A DNA stretch of 64,000 bases, taken from assembly GCF_018760785.1 (NCBI RefSeq), contig NZ_JAHHZO010000010.1, positions 124,001-188,000 on the forward strand, given 5' to 3'. The notes under the pieces were generated by a model. That model had not been told where the DNA came from and ran no database searches. It was given only the letters and a program-made list of their open reading frames with translations. A program made the position numbers and the translations under genes. Shown here piece by piece: positions 35,444 through 45,287 of this stretch. This DNA comes from Rhizobium sp. CSW-27. Lineage in GTDB: Bacteria > Pseudomonadota > Alphaproteobacteria > Rhizobiales > Rhizobiaceae. Every line of letters starts with the position of its first letter. The first letter of the stretch is position 1.

Positions 35444-36807
35444 AGCATTACAGGAGTGGCCTTGTTGCGATGGCCCTGGCCGCGATCGCATCGCTTGCGC
35501 AGGCACAGACGCCGCCGCAGCAGGGCTTCGATACGGGCATGATCCCCTCGCCGCACATCATCAAGCCGAAGGGCGCGATGAAGGCGAACATCTTCCTGCT
35601 GTCGGACGGCGACGGCTGGAACGCGCTGGAGGAGAAGCAGGCCCAGGCACTTGCCGCCAAGGGCGCGCTCGTCATCGGCATCGACCTGCCGAGCTATCTT
35701 GCCTCGCTCGGCAAGGATGAGGACGATTGCATCTACATGATCTCCGACGTGGAATCACTGGCCCAGCAGGTACAGCGCTCGCTCGGCAACGGCAGCTATC
35801 GCTCGCCGATCATTGCCGGCATCGGCGCCGGCGGCGCAGTCGTGCTCGGCATGGTGGCGCAGAGCCCGCCGGCCACCATCGGCGAGGCGATTGCCGTCGA
35901 CCCGGAAGCGGCGATCCGGCTGCCGAAGGTGTTGTGCACGCCGGCGGACAAGCGCACCGAAGGCGATGCCACCGTCTATGGCCTGACCGACGGCGATCTG
36001 CCGATGCCGGTCAGCATCTTCCTGTCGAAGGCTGCCGATGCCGCCGGGCGGGCACATGCCAAGGAATTGCAGGCCGCCCATGACGACATCGACATTCAGG
36101 GAACCGACAACGCCGCCACCGATGCGCTGATGCAGGCACTGTCCGACAGCATCGACGCGGCAAACAGCGACGACGAGCCGCTTGGCCTGCCGCTCACCAT
36201 CCTCGATACCAAGCCGAAATACGACACGATGGCGATCATCTATTCCGGCGACGGCGGCTGGCGCGACATCGACAGCGATGTGGGCGCCGCCCTGCAGGCG
36301 GACGGGGTGCCGGTGGTCGGCGTGGATGCGCTGCGCTATTTCTGGTCGGAAAAGACGCCGGAGCAGACCGCAGCGGATCTCAGCCGCATCATCCGCGCCT
36401 ATCGCAAGCAGTGGAACGTCTCGCGCGTGCTGCTGATCGGTTACTCCTTCGGCGCCGACGTGCTGCCTGCAACCTTCAACAAGCTGCCCGATACGGACCG
36501 GAGCAAGGTGGTGATGATGAGCCTGCTGGCGCTGTCGCACCTGGCGAACTTCGAGATCTCCGTCTCCGGCTGGCTCGGCGGACAGGGCACCGGCACCGGC
36601 GGCGATCCGACCGAGCATCTGAAGAGCATCGATCCCAAGCTGGTGCAATGCATCTACGGAACGGATGACGATGACGATGCCTGCAAGCCGCTGGCCGCAC
36701 GCGGCATCGAGACGCTCGGCATCGATGGCGGACACCATTTCGACGAGGATTACGAGAAGCTGGCCCAGCACATCCTGGCCGCGCTGAAGACCCGCCTCGG
36801 CAAGTGA
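35440..36807 (+). CDS. acvB: AcvB/VirJ family periplasmic lysylphosphatidylglycerol hydrolase
   Basis: In Agrobacterium AcvB is a periplasmic protein that hydrolyses lysylphosphatidylglycerol and is needed for virulence and acid tolerance; VirJ is its shorter homologue. The 455-residue product has a Sec signal (~1-22, ending AQAQ), an N-terminal VirJ-like half, and a C-terminal alpha/beta-hydrolase half. The latter has the nucleophile Ser336 in GYSFGAD and a likely catalytic His in DGGHHFDEDY. ATGA overlap with lpiA couples synthesis and removal of the lipid. Confidence 0.93.
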   Translation: MKHYRSGLVAMALAAIASLAQAQTPPQQGFDTGMIPSPHIIKPKGAMKANIFLLSDGDGWNALEEKQAQALAAKGALVIGIDLPSYLASLGKDEDDCIYMISDVESLAQQVQRSLGNGSYRSPIIAGIGAGGAVVLGMVAQSPPATIGEAIAVDPEAAIRLPKVLCTPADKRTEGDATVYGLTDGDLPMPVSIFLSKAADAAGRAHAKELQAAHDDIDIQGTDNAATDALMQALSDSIDAANSDDEPLGLPLTILDTKPKYDTMAIIYSGDGGWRDIDSDVGAALQADGVPVVGVDALRYFWSEKTPEQTAADLSRIIRAYRKQWNVSRVLLIGYSFGADVLPATFNKLPDTDRSKVVMMSLLALSHLANFEISVSGWLGGQGTGTGGDPTEHLKSIDPKLVQCIYGTDDDDDACKPLAARGIETLGIDGGHHFDEDYEKLAQHILAALKTRLGK

Positions 36808-36975
36808 ATTGCCGACGGCCAACCGAACAGGGGGAGACGCGAGCGCAGGTTCCGTCTCCCCTTTCCTTTGCGCCGCACACTTTCCGCTTGCCAAGCCGGC
36901 TGAAATATTCTGTAGCCAATCACGGAGAGTTGAGACTGCCGGCCGGCGCGGTCGGACAAAGGGAATCGTTTCATC

Positions 36976-37608
36976 ATGGAAATCCTCACTGCGGCGGGCC
37001 TTGCGGCGCTTTTTCAGGTTATCGCCATCGATCTGGTGCTGGCGGGCGACAATGCCATCGTGATCGGCCTCGCTGCGGCGGGTCTTCCCGACCATCAGCG
37101 CCGCCAGGCGATCCTGGTCGGCATCGTGGCGGCCACCGTGCTGCGCATCGCCTTTGCCACGGTGACGGCCTATCTGCTCGGCATTGTCGGCCTGCAGCTT
37201 CTGGGCGGCCTTCTGCTTGGCTGGGTCTGCTGGAAGATGTGGGTGGAGCTGCGCGCGGCGGAAGCCGAGGCTGCCGATGCGCTGAGTGAAGCCGACCGGG
37301 AAATGACCAAGGTCAACAAGACCTTCCTGCAGGCCGCGACGCAGATCGTCATTGCCGACGTCTCCATGTCGCTGGACAATGTTCTGGCGGTCGCAGGTGC
37401 CGCCCAGGAGCACACCAGCGTTCTGGTGATCGGCCTCGTCATCTCCATTGCCCTGATGGGGCTTGCGGCCAATCTGGTTGCCCGCCTGCTGCACCGTCAC
37501 CGCTGGATCGCCTATCTCGGCCTTGCCGTGATCGTCTACGTGACGCTCAACATGCTGTATCATGGCACGGTGGAAGTTCTTCCCTATCTGGGGAACCTGA
37601 TCGGCTGA
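36976..37608 (+). CDS. TerC family integral membrane protein (YjbE-like)
   Basis: Membrane protein of the TerC family, members of which export or handle metal ions such as manganese. The 210-residue product has about six or seven helices and the two conserved acidic motifs DLVLAGDNAIVIG (~20-32) and DVSMSLDNVLAVAG (~133-146). A charged cytoplasmic loop (~85-115) lies between them. It is a single gene 168 bases after acvB and 32 bases before the flavoprotein gene. The substrate is unknown. Confidence 0.88.
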   Translation: MEILTAAGLAALFQVIAIDLVLAGDNAIVIGLAAAGLPDHQRRQAILVGIVAATVLRIAFATVTAYLLGIVGLQLLGGLLLGWVCWKMWVELRAAEAEAADALSEADREMTKVNKTFLQAATQIVIADVSMSLDNVLAVAGAAQEHTSVLVIGLVISIALMGLAANLVARLLHRHRWIAYLGLAVIVYVTLNMLYHGTVEVLPYLGNLIG

Positions 37609-37640
37609 GAAACGGGAAACCGGGCAAGACTGCTCACTCC

Positions 37641-38864
37641 ATGGCACAAGATGCGGTCGCGATCGTTGGAGGCGGACCCGCCGGCCTGATGGCGGCGGAG
37701 GTTCTGGCCGCGGCCGGCCGCCGGGTCAGCGTCTTCGAGGCCATGCCGACCTTCGGGCGGAAATTCCTGCTGGCCGGCAAGTCCGGCCTCAACATCACCC
37801 ATTCGGAAGATTACGGCCGTTTCCGCACCCGTTTCGGCGCGTCGAACGGCCGGCTGGCCGCGGCCCTTGATGGCTTCACCCCGGCCGATATCCGCGCCTG
37901 GGCCGAAGGGCTCGGCACGCAAACCTTCGTCGGCTCCTCCGGCCGGGTGTTTCCCACGGTAATGAAGGCCTCGCCGCTGCTGCGCGCCTGGCTGAAGCGC
38001 CTGGCCGAGATGGGGGTCACGCTGCTGCCCCGCCACCGGCTGCTCAGTCTCACGCCCGGCGGCGGCCTCTTCGAGACGCCGGACGGCGAGCGCGAGATCC
38101 GCGCGGATGCCATGTTGCTGGCGCTCGGTGGCGCCAGCTGGCCGCGGCTCGGCTCGGACGCCGCCTGGGTGGCCGGGCTTCGGCATCAGGGCATCGCCAT
38201 TGCCGATTTCCGCCCGGCCAATTGCGGCTTCGACGTGAACTGGAGCGACGCCTTCCGCAGCCGCTTTGCCGGCGAGCCGGTCAAGGCGGTACGGCTCACC
38301 TCCGAGGCGGGTGTGACACAGGGGGAATTCGTCATCAGCCGCCACGGCGTCGAAGGAAGCCTGATCTATGGCCACGCCGCTGCGTTGCGCGACCGGCTGG
38401 ACCGCGACGGGGTGGCGGCGCTGCAACTGGATCTGGCGCCCGGCCGCAGCCTGGAAAGGGTCGCGGCAGCGCTCGAGCGCCTGCCGGCGCGCACCAGCCT
38501 GTCGAACCGGCTGCGCAGGGCGGCCGGCCTCGAGGGGGTCAAGGCGGCGCTGGTGCGCGAATGCGCGCCCGCGATTGCCGAGGCGGATCCGGCCGAACAG
38601 GCCGCCGCGATCAAGGCCCTGCCGGTGCCGCTGCTTCGCCCCCGCCCGATCGAGGAGGCGATCTCGTCGGCTGGCGGCATCGCCTGGGCGGGCATCGATG
38701 CAGGCTACATGCTGACGGCGCGCCCCGGCACCTTCGTGGCCGGCGAGATGATCGACTGGGAGGCGCCGACCGGCGGCTATCTGCTGACCGCCTGCCTTGC
38801 CACCGGCCGCGCCGCGGCCCGCGGCATCGACCGCTGGCTGGATGAAGGCTCGGGCGTCAGGTGA
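37641..38864 (+). CDS. FAD-dependent flavoprotein, HI0933/TIGR03862 type
   Basis: Predicted NAD(P)/FAD-dependent oxidoreductase of 407 residues. The dinucleotide-binding GGGPAG is near residues 9-14. FGRKFLLAGKSGLNITHSE is diagnostic of the HI0933-like family, and GTFVAGEMIDWEAPTGGYLL is the C-terminal FAD motif. The substrate is unknown. Its last 8 bases overlap the convergent gene at 38857. A TIGR03862 assignment is from motif memory only. Confidence 0.88.
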   Translation: MAQDAVAIVGGGPAGLMAAEVLAAAGRRVSVFEAMPTFGRKFLLAGKSGLNITHSEDYGRFRTRFGASNGRLAAALDGFTPADIRAWAEGLGTQTFVGSSGRVFPTVMKASPLLRAWLKRLAEMGVTLLPRHRLLSLTPGGGLFETPDGEREIRADAMLLALGGASWPRLGSDAAWVAGLRHQGIAIADFRPANCGFDVNWSDAFRSRFAGEPVKAVRLTSEAGVTQGEFVISRHGVEGSLIYGHAAALRDRLDRDGVAALQLDLAPGRSLERVAAALERLPARTSLSNRLRRAAGLEGVKAALVRECAPAIAEADPAEQAAAIKALPVPLLRPRPIEEAISSAGGIAWAGIDAGYMLTARPGTFVAGEMIDWEAPTGGYLLTACLATGRAAARGIDRWLDEGSGVR

Positions 38865-39357
38865 ACAGAAAGACGATGTGCACGACGGCCACCAGCGTGA
38901 TGCCGGCCACCGCCGTGTAGGAACCATAATAGAGGCATTCGTATTTCTGCGCGCAGATCTTGCTCATGTGATACTGTGCCTTCAGCCTCTCGCGGAAGAT
39001 ATCGCCATCCGAGCAGGCCTCCACCGCCTCGATATAGTCCTCCGGGCTGTCGTAATTGGCGACATTGCTGAAATAGACGATGCCCTTGGCCTTTGCCGTG
39101 CGCGAGCGCGGCCGGATGGCATTGAACGCAAAGAAGCAGGAGACCAGCAGCAGCACAAGCGGCAGCAGGATGAGCGCCGCATTCCACGAGAACGGCTCGC
39201 CCTTCAGGAAGCTTGCATAACGGTCGTTGGAGACGATCCACAACGAGATGGTGGACGAGGCGGCAAACAGCCAGGAGGACTTGGTATCGGCTTGCTGGAT
39301 ATACTGCCGCAGATAGGCATCGTGATAAGCCGTGAAATTTTTCTTGCTGTCTTCCAT
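38857..39357 (-). CDS. Pycsar effector-like membrane protein (PycTM domain, formerly DUF5706)
   Basis: The 166-residue product matches the PycTM effector fold in layout. The N-terminal helix carries YIQQADTKSSWLF, two membrane helices lie at ~26-45 and ~60-80, a soluble loop has GIVYFSNVANYDSPEDYIEAV, then LSKIC-like HMSKICAQKYECL and a last membrane helix (~143-165). In Pycsar anti-phage systems such proteins are activated by cCMP or cUMP and damage the membrane. No uridylate/cytidylate cyclase is visible beside it, so it may be an orphan or have another role. AGG lies ~9 bases before the ATG. Confidence 0.78.
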   Translation of the reverse strand: MEDSKKNFTAYHDAYLRQYIQQADTKSSWLFAASSTISLWIVSNDRYASFLKGEPFSWNAALILLPLVLLLVSCFFAFNAIRPRSRTAKAKGIVYFSNVANYDSPEDYIEAVEACSDGDIFRERLKAQYHMSKICAQKYECLYYGSYTAVAGITLVAVVHIVFLFT

Positions 39358-39548
39358 CGACGCAACCTGAACAAGACACCTGTCTGACTGAAACGAGCGG
39401 GCAGGACCGACAATACCATCCGCAGCAGACCCCATCAGGGTCCGCCGGACTTCAGCATCGCGCGAGAAAACTTGCACAGTCAAGCATCCGGGCACAGGAT
39501 CTGCCCGCTGTCTCATCTTTGCCGCTGTGGGAATTTGGTGAAAACTGG

Positions 39549-39620
<72 letters not shown>

Positions 39621-39659
39621 AGTTTTGCGTCAGAGCGTGTCTGCGCTGCGGTGAGCGGG

Positions 39660-39688
39660 CTATTGCCATAGCTGATCCGGGAGTGCAA
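39660..39688 (-). promoter_or_regulatory. probable promoter of tRNA-Thr
   Basis: On the minus strand TTGCAC (39683-39688) and CAATAG (39660-39665) are spaced by 17 bases, ~40 bases upstream of the mature tRNA. The -35 is good and the -10 only fair. Confidence 0.5.
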
Positions 39689-39772
39689 GCCGCAAATTTC
39701 ACTTCTTTGCGGAAAGCGGTGAATTCATCCGCCCTCTTTGGCTTTTGATCGCTTTTCCGCTATGGAGACACC

Positions 39773-39979
39773 ATGAGCGCCACAGACGAATCGAACCTGC
39801 AGAATCAGGAGCCAACGCGGCACCAGCCCACCGAAGCCGAGCTTCGCAAGGCCCGCGCCGCCCAGAAGCTGCGCGAGAACCTGATGCGTCGCAAGCAACA
39901 GGCCCGCGCAAGGCGATCCGGCCAGGCTGACATGACGGAGGGCCTGCCAGCCGCCAGGGCGGACGAATCATCCGCCTGA
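39773..39979 (+). CDS. small conserved unknown protein upstream of murA
   Basis: A 68-residue, highly charged, probably partly disordered helical protein with a basic middle (KARAAQKLRENLMRRKQQAR). GGAG lies 7 bases before the ATG. Small proteins of this kind commonly precede murA in rhizobia; the function is unknown. It is 118 bases from murA and may share its promoter. Confidence 0.65.
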   Translation: MSATDESNLQNQEPTRHQPTEAELRKARAAQKLRENLMRRKQQARARRSGQADMTEGLPAARADESSA

Positions 39980-40097
39980 GGCGACAGCCCCGATTCGTCC
40001 GTCGGCGCATCCGAATTGAAGCGCCGGGGGAATTCGGCTAAGGACCCCATCTTTCGCGCATTATCAGGAAAGGCGGGCGCTTGCCCGTTGCAGTCAT

Positions 40098-41390
40098 ATG
40101 GATCGCATCAGAATTACCGGCGGCAACGCCCTGCATGGCATCATCCCGATTTCCGGTGCCAAGAATGCCGCCCTGCCGCTGATGATCGCCTCGCTGCTGA
40201 CGAGCGACACACTGACACTGGAAAACGTGCCGCATCTGGCCGATGTCGAGGGCCTGATGCGCATCCTCGGCAATCATGGTGTCGACATTGCCGTCAATGG
40301 CCGGCGCGAACGCCAGGAAGAAGGCTATTCGCGCACCATCCATTTCACCTGCCGCACGATCGTCGATACGACCGCACCCTATGAACTGGTGTCGAAGATG
40401 CGGGCCAGCTTCTGGGTTATCGGTCCGCTTCTGGCCCGCGAGGGCCGCGCCCGCGTCTCGCTGCCCGGCGGCTGCGCCATCGGCACCCGTCCGGTCGACC
40501 TGTTTCTCGAAGGCCTTGCCGCGCTGGGCGCCGAGATCGAGATCGACGGCGGCTATGTCAACGCGACGGCGCCGAAGGGCGGGCTGGTCGGCAACCGTTA
40601 CCGCTTCCCGAAGGTTTCCGTCGGCGCCACCCATGTGATGATGATGGCGGCCACGCTCGCCCGCGGCACGACGGTCATCGAGAATGCGGCGCGCGAGCCG
40701 GAAATCGTCGATCTCGCCAATTGCCTCAACGCCATGGGTGCGAGGATTTCCGGCGCCGGCAGCAAGACGATTACGGTCGAGGGCGTCACCGCCCTGTCCG
40801 GCGCGCGCCACCGCGTGCTGCCGGATCGTATCGAGACCGGCACCTATGCCATGGCTGTTGCCATGACGGGCGGCGACGTCGTGCTGGAAGGCACCAATGC
40901 GGCCCTGCTCGATAACGCGCTCGACATCCTGCGACAGACGGGCGCGGAGATCACCGCGACCGAGACCGGTCTGCGCATCGTGCGCAATGGCCACGGCATC
41001 CATCCGGTCGACGTGGTGACGGAGCCCTTCCCCGGCTTCCCCACCGACCTGCAGGCCCAGTTCATGGCCCTGATGACGCGCGCCTCCGGCGTGTCGCATA
41101 TCACCGAGACCATCTTCGAAAACCGCTTCATGCACGTGCAGGAGCTGGCCCGCCTTGGCGCCCGCATCTCGCTTTCGGGCCAGATGGCGCGCGTCGAGGG
41201 CGTTTCCCGCCTCAAGGGCGCACCGGTGATGGCAACCGACCTGCGCGCCTCCGTCTCGCTGGTGATTGCCGGCCTTGCCGCGGAAGGCGAGACGGTGGTC
41301 AACCGCGTCTACCATCTCGATCGCGGTTTCGAGCGACTGGAGGAAAAGCTGACCCGTTGCGGCGCAATCGTCGAGCGCGTCAGCGAATAG
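40098..41390 (+). CDS. murA: UDP-N-acetylglucosamine 1-carboxyvinyltransferase MurA
   Basis: First committed enzyme of peptidoglycan synthesis, transferring enolpyruvate to UDP-GlcNAc in the cytoplasm. The 430 residues match the family. Lys22 lies in the GAKNAALP motif, and the catalytic Cys126 in [14 protein letters not shown] means it should be fosfomycin-sensitive. The EPSP-synthase-like repeats end with [14 protein letters not shown]. Confidence 0.98.
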   Translation: MDRIRITGGNALHGIIPISGAKNAALPLMIASLLTSDTLTLENVPHLADVEGLMRILGNHGVDIAVNGRRERQEEGYSRTIHFTCRTIVDTTAPYELVSKMRASFWVIGPLLAREGRARVSLPGGCAIGTRPVDLFLEGLAALGAEIEIDGGYVNATAPKGGLVGNRYRFPKVSVGATHVMMMAATLARGTTVIENAAREPEIVDLANCLNAMGARISGAGSKTITVEGVTALSGARHRVLPDRIETGTYAMAVAMTGGDVVLEGTNAALLDNALDILRQTGAEITATETGLRIVRNGHGIHPVDVVTEPFPGFPTDLQAQFMALMTRASGVSHITETIFENRFMHVQELARLGARISLSGQMARVEGVSRLKGAPVMATDLRASVSLVIAGLAAEGETVVNRVYHLDRGFERLEEKLTRCGAIVERVSE

Positions 41391-41480
41391 GCCTCGGCTG
41401 TTGCGTCCGGCCGTCCGCCATCCTATCTCCATGTCCTGACGCAGAAAGCCGCCAAACCCTTGCGGCGCGACGAGGACATC

Positions 41481-41921
41481 ATGGACACGATGACGGATCT
41501 GAAGCTTTTGGCACTGGACGAGGAAGACCTGAAGATCGTATCCGCCCACATGCAGGACAGCGTCTTCAAGCCGCATGATATTGACTGGAGCCCGAAGCGC
41601 AGGCAGTTCTCGCTGGTGGTCAACCGTTTCGTCTGGGAAGCGGCCGATCGCGGCGACAAGGGCTATGAACGTCGCCGCGCCGTGCTCAGCTTCAAGCGGG
41701 TGGAGGCCGTGCGCGCTCTGGGCGTCGATCGCGATAGCAGGAACGACGTCCACTCGCTTCTTGCCATCCGCTTCACGCAGAGCGGCGAGGGACCGGATGG
41801 TGTGATCGAGCTGACGCTGGCGGGAGGGGCCGCGATCAGCCTGGATGTGGAATGTATCGAGGCGCAGCTGGCCGATACCGGCGGTGCCTGGGGAACCGCG
41901 AACCTGCCGAAGCACGACTGA
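41481..41921 (+). CDS. DUF2948 family protein
   Basis: A conserved alphaproteobacterial protein of unknown function between murA and hisD. The ATG reading MDTMTDLKLLALDEEDL (146 residues) has GAGGA just upstream; a TTG seven codons earlier is a weaker alternative. Recognisable segments are VSAHMQDSV and RRRAVLSFKRV. Soluble. Confidence 0.85.
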   Translation: MDTMTDLKLLALDEEDLKIVSAHMQDSVFKPHDIDWSPKRRQFSLVVNRFVWEAADRGDKGYERRRAVLSFKRVEAVRALGVDRDSRNDVHSLLAIRFTQSGEGPDGVIELTLAGGAAISLDVECIEAQLADTGGAWGTANLPKHD

Positions 41922-41987
41922 CGTGCGAGGCGGAACGGCTTGCCCGAACGGGCGGCCCGTGGTTTTCAGTGTGAGGGGACGAGTGAA

Positions 41988-43286
41988 GTGGCAATCTGGC
42001 TTGAGCAGGCGTCGGCAGATTTCGAGGTGCAGTTTTCCGCCTTCCTGACGACGAAGCGGGAAGTTTCCGAAGATGTGAATGCGGTGGTGCGCGCCATCAT
42101 CGAGGATGTGCGCGCCCGCGGCGATGCGGCGCTGCATGCGTATTCGCTGCGCTTCGACAAGGTCGATCTCGCCGCCGTCGGCATGCAGGTGACGGAAGCG
42201 GAGATCGAGGCGGCCTTCGACGCTGTCGAGCCGACCGTGGTCGACGCGTTGCGGCTGGCAGCTGAACGTATCGAGCGCCACCATGCCCGCCAGATGCCGA
42301 AGGACGACATCTACGAGGATGCGATCGGCGTCGGCCTCGGCTCGCGCTGGACGGCGGTCGAGGCCGTCGGGCTCTATGTACCGGGCGGCACGGCAAGCTA
42401 TCCGAGCTCGGTGCTGATGAATGCCGTTCCTGCCCGCGTGGCCGGTGTGGAACGGCTCGTCATGGTCTGCCCGGCCTCCGGCGGCGCAATCAATCCGGCC
42501 GTGCTGGTCGCGGCGAAGATCGCCGGCGTTAGCGAGATCTACCGGATCGGCGGCGCGCAGGCGGTGGCAGCGCTTGCCTATGGCACCGAGACCATACGGC
42601 CCGTCTATAAGATCGTCGGCCCCGGCAATGCCTATGTCGCCGCCGCCAAGCGGCAGGTGTTCGGCACCGTCGGCATCGACATGATCGCAGGCCCTTCGGA
42701 AGTGCTGGTCATCGCCGATGCGGAAAACGACCCGGACTGGCTGGCCGCCGACCTGCTGGCCCAGGCAGAGCACGATGCCGGCGCGCAATCGATCCTGATC
42801 ACCACCGACCGATCCCTCGGCGAAGCGGTGGAACAGGCCGTGGAGCGCCAGCTGAAGACGCTGTCGCGCGCCGAAACCGCCGCCGCCAGCTGGCGCGATT
42901 TCGGGGCGATCATTCTGGTGGAAAGCCTTGAGGCCGCACTGCCGCTTGCCAACCGGATTGCCGCCGAGCATCTGGAACTGGCGGTCGCCGATCCGGATGC
43001 GCTGCTGCCCGGCATCCGCAATGCGGGTGCGATCTTCATCGGCCGCCATACGCCGGAAGTGATCGGCGATTATGTCGGCGGCTCGAACCACGTGCTGCCG
43101 ACAGCCCGTTCCGCGCGCTTCTCCTCCGGCCTGTCGGTCCTCGATTTCGTCAAGCGCACCTCGATCCTCCGGCTCGGCCCGGATCAGCTGAACGCGCTGG
43201 GACCGGCGGCCGTCACGCTTGCCCATTCCGAGGGACTCGACGCGCATGCGCGGTCCGTCTCCATCCGTCTGAACCGAGGGCGATGA
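41988..43286 (+). CDS. hisD: histidinol dehydrogenase HisD
   Basis: Catalyses the last two steps of histidine synthesis, histidinol to histidine with NAD and zinc. The GTG start reading MAIWLEQASADFE gives 432 residues, as in the family, with GAGGGG about 9 bases upstream; the frame continues upstream to a TTG but without similarity. Typical motifs are YVPGGTASYPSSVLM, GPSEVLVIAD, QAEHDAGAQ and GGSNHVLPT. Confidence 0.97.
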   Translation: MAIWLEQASADFEVQFSAFLTTKREVSEDVNAVVRAIIEDVRARGDAALHAYSLRFDKVDLAAVGMQVTEAEIEAAFDAVEPTVVDALRLAAERIERHHARQMPKDDIYEDAIGVGLGSRWTAVEAVGLYVPGGTASYPSSVLMNAVPARVAGVERLVMVCPASGGAINPAVLVAAKIAGVSEIYRIGGAQAVAALAYGTETIRPVYKIVGPGNAYVAAAKRQVFGTVGIDMIAGPSEVLVIADAENDPDWLAADLLAQAEHDAGAQSILITTDRSLGEAVEQAVERQLKTLSRAETAAASWRDFGAIILVESLEAALPLANRIAAEHLELAVADPDALLPGIRNAGAIFIGRHTPEVIGDYVGGSNHVLPTARSARFSSGLSVLDFVKRTSILRLGPDQLNALGPAAVTLAHSEGLDAHARSVSIRLNRGR

Positions 43287-43289
43287 TTG

Positions 43290-43763
43290 ATGGCCAAGGG
43301 CGATTTCCGGCTGTGCGACGTGGTGCTGGACGACAGCATCGGCCGTTCCACGCCGGATGTCGAGCATGAGCGGGCCGTCGCCATCTTCGATCTGATCGAG
43401 GAAAACCGCTTCGAGCCCGTGGGCCATGATGGTGGGCCCTACCGGCTGAACATTTCGCTGGTGGAACAGAAGCTGGTCTTCACCATCACCACCGATGGCG
43501 GCGAGCCGGTTGCCACCCATATCCTTTCGCTCACCCCCTTCCGGCGGATCATCAAGGACTATTTTATGATCTGCGAGAGCTATTACGAGGCGATCCGCTC
43601 CTCGACGCCCTCGCAGATCGAGGCGATCGACATGGGCCGCCGCGGCATTCACAACGAGGGGTCGGAAACGCTGCAGGAGCGGCTGAAGGGCAAGATCGCC
43701 CTCGACTTCGATACGGCACGGCGCCTGTTCACGCTGGTCTGTGTGCTCTATTGGCGGGGGTGA
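43290..43763 (+). CDS. UPF0262 family protein
   Basis: A conserved alphaproteobacterial protein of unknown function that follows hisD in rhizobia. The ATG reading [16 protein letters not shown] (157 residues) has GAGGG ~10 bases upstream and lies 3 bases after the hisD stop. Conserved segments are [16 protein letters not shown] and [13 protein letters not shown]. Its stop overlaps the next gene. Confidence 0.88.
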   Translation: MAKGDFRLCDVVLDDSIGRSTPDVEHERAVAIFDLIEENRFEPVGHDGGPYRLNISLVEQKLVFTITTDGGEPVATHILSLTPFRRIIKDYFMICESYYEAIRSSTPSQIEAIDMGRRGIHNEGSETLQERLKGKIALDFDTARRLFTLVCVLYWRG

Positions 43764-44248
43764 GCGTGCAGGAAGCGCCGGCCGCCGATACGAAGCTTGC
43801 GAAGCCCGGTGCCATTCTCTTCATGTGCGGCATGAACGCCATTCGCTCACCCATGGCCGAGGTCATTGCAAAACGGCTGCTGCCACACGATATCTATGTG
43901 CAGTCGGCCGGCGTTCGCGCCGGCGATTCCGATCCCTTCGTCGAGGTGGTGCTGTCCGAAATCGGCCTGTCCATGCCGAAGAAGCATCAGCCGCGCACGC
44001 TGGAGGACCTGGAAGACGACTATTTCGACGTGATCGTCACGCTCTCGCCGGAAGCGCATCACCAGGCGCTGGAACTGACCCGTTCCAGTGCGGTGGAGGT
44101 CATCTACTGGCCGACGCTCGACCCTTCGGTGGAAACCGGCACCCGGGACCAGGTGCTGGAGGCCTATCGCAGGGTGCGCGATGAACTGTGGCGGCGGATC
44201 GAGGCGCGATTCGTCCGGCCCGGCGTGCAGGAGGAGCAGCGGATCTGA
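43760..44248 (+). CDS. low-molecular-weight protein-tyrosine phosphatase-like protein
   Basis: Member of the LMW phosphatase/arsenate reductase superfamily. The C-x5-R phosphate loop reads CGMNAIRS near residue 23, and a late DP (TLDPS) fits the general-acid Asp position. It could be a protein phosphatase or, less likely, arsenate reductase; no other ars gene is present. The start is taken as the GTG overlapping the UPF0262 stop (GTGA); another GTG two codons later and a TTG three codons earlier are alternatives. Length 162. Confidence 0.85.
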   Translation: MSVQEAPAADTKLAKPGAILFMCGMNAIRSPMAEVIAKRLLPHDIYVQSAGVRAGDSDPFVEVVLSEIGLSMPKKHQPRTLEDLEDDYFDVIVTLSPEAHHQALELTRSSAVEVIYWPTLDPSVETGTRDQVLEAYRRVRDELWRRIEARFVRPGVQEEQRI

Positions 44249-44396
44249 CGCCGCAACACAGGCGTTGACGGCGCCGCCAGATTCGCGCAGATGCAAGGTT
44301 CACAAACGGGCGGGGAACGTGTAGTTTCCGCGCAATTTTCAAGCTGCGGCCACTTTGCGGCCACATCCCTATCAACGACAGGAAGACAAGCTCTAG

Positions 44397-44615
44397 ATGG
44401 CGAAAGAAGAAGTCCTCGAATTCCCGGGCATCGTAACGGAACTGCTGCCCAATGCAACATTCCGCGTGAAGCTCGAAAACGAACACGAGATCATTGCCCA
44501 CACGGCCGGCCGCATGCGCAAGAACCGCATCCGCGTTCTGGCTGGCGACAAGGTTCTCGTCGAAATGACGCCCTACGACCTGACCAAGGGTCGCATCACC
44601 TACCGCTTCAAGTAA
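44397..44615 (+). CDS. infA: translation initiation factor IF-1
   Basis: Essential small ribosomal initiation factor; all 72 residues are visible as the S1/OB fold ([48 protein letters not shown]). AGGAAGA lies ~12 bases upstream. It starts 148 bases after the phosphatase gene, so it probably has its own promoter there. Confidence 0.98.
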   Translation: MAKEEVLEFPGIVTELLPNATFRVKLENEHEIIAHTAGRMRKNRIRVLAGDKVLVEMTPYDLTKGRITYRFK

Positions 44616-44657
44616 GCGGACCTTCCGCATCCGGGCGCGCTGCCTGCAGGAAACCCC

Positions 44658-45278
44658 ATGTCTCTGGATCAAAAGCTCATCCTGGCCTCCGGCTCGCCGC
44701 GTCGCCTCGACCTGCTCAACCAGGTGGGGATCAAGCCCGCGCGCCTGATGCCGATGGATATCGACGAGACGCCGAAGAAATCGGAACATCCGCGCTCACT
44801 GGCGCGGCGCCTGTCCTGCGAAAAGGCCGAGGCAGCACTTGCCGCGATTCAGGGCGATGCCGCCTGGCGCAACAGCTATGTCCTCTCGGCCGACACGGTG
44901 GTCGCCGTCGGACGGCGCATCCTCTCCAAGACCGAATACATGGACGAGGCCTCGGCTGCGCTGCACCTGCTTTCCGGTCGTGGCCACTGGGTCTATACCG
45001 GCGTGTGCCTGATCACCCCCGGCGGGCAGTTCCGTCAGAAGGTGGTGGAAACCAAGGTGCGCTTCAAGCGGCTCTCCGAACGGGAGATCGAGGCCTATCT
45101 CGCCTCCGACCAATGGCGCGGCAAGGCCGGCGCCTATGCAATCCAGGGCATCGCGGCAAGCTTCGTGCAGAAACTGGTGGGTTCCTACACCAATGTGGTG
45201 GGCCTGCCGCTTTATGAAACGACGCTGCTGCTCAATGGCGAAGGCTTCACGGTATCCCGCCACTGGGCAGACGGCTGA
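44658..45278 (+). CDS. maf: Maf-like nucleoside triphosphate pyrophosphatase
   Basis: House-cleaning pyrophosphatase that removes non-canonical or modified nucleotides. The 206-residue product has the [11 protein letters not shown] signature at the N-terminus, SADTVVAVG in the middle and the C-terminal [10 protein letters not shown]. It lies 42 bases after infA and 9 bases before yacG, the usual rhizobial order. Confidence 0.94.
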   Translation: MSLDQKLILASGSPRRLDLLNQVGIKPARLMPMDIDETPKKSEHPRSLARRLSCEKAEAALAAIQGDAAWRNSYVLSADTVVAVGRRILSKTEYMDEASAALHLLSGRGHWVYTGVCLITPGGQFRQKVVETKVRFKRLSEREIEAYLASDQWRGKAGAYAIQGIAASFVQKLVGSYTNVVGLPLYETTLLLNGEGFTVSRHWADG

Positions 45279-45287
45279 GGACAGGCC

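Noticed and set aside
32816..35506. 896-codon open frame opposite lpiA
   Set aside because: It mirrors lpiA; low complexity rich in Gln, Asp, Gly and His with no motifs.
40038..43652. 1204-codon open frame on the minus strand across murA-hisD
   Set aside because: It is antisense to four well-supported genes, and its His/Asp/Arg-rich composition is what the complementary strand of GC-rich coding DNA gives.
43760..44248. Arsenate reductase ArsC
   Set aside because: The C-x5-R loop is shared by both groups, but no arsR, arsB or acr3 is nearby, so the general phosphatase label is safer.
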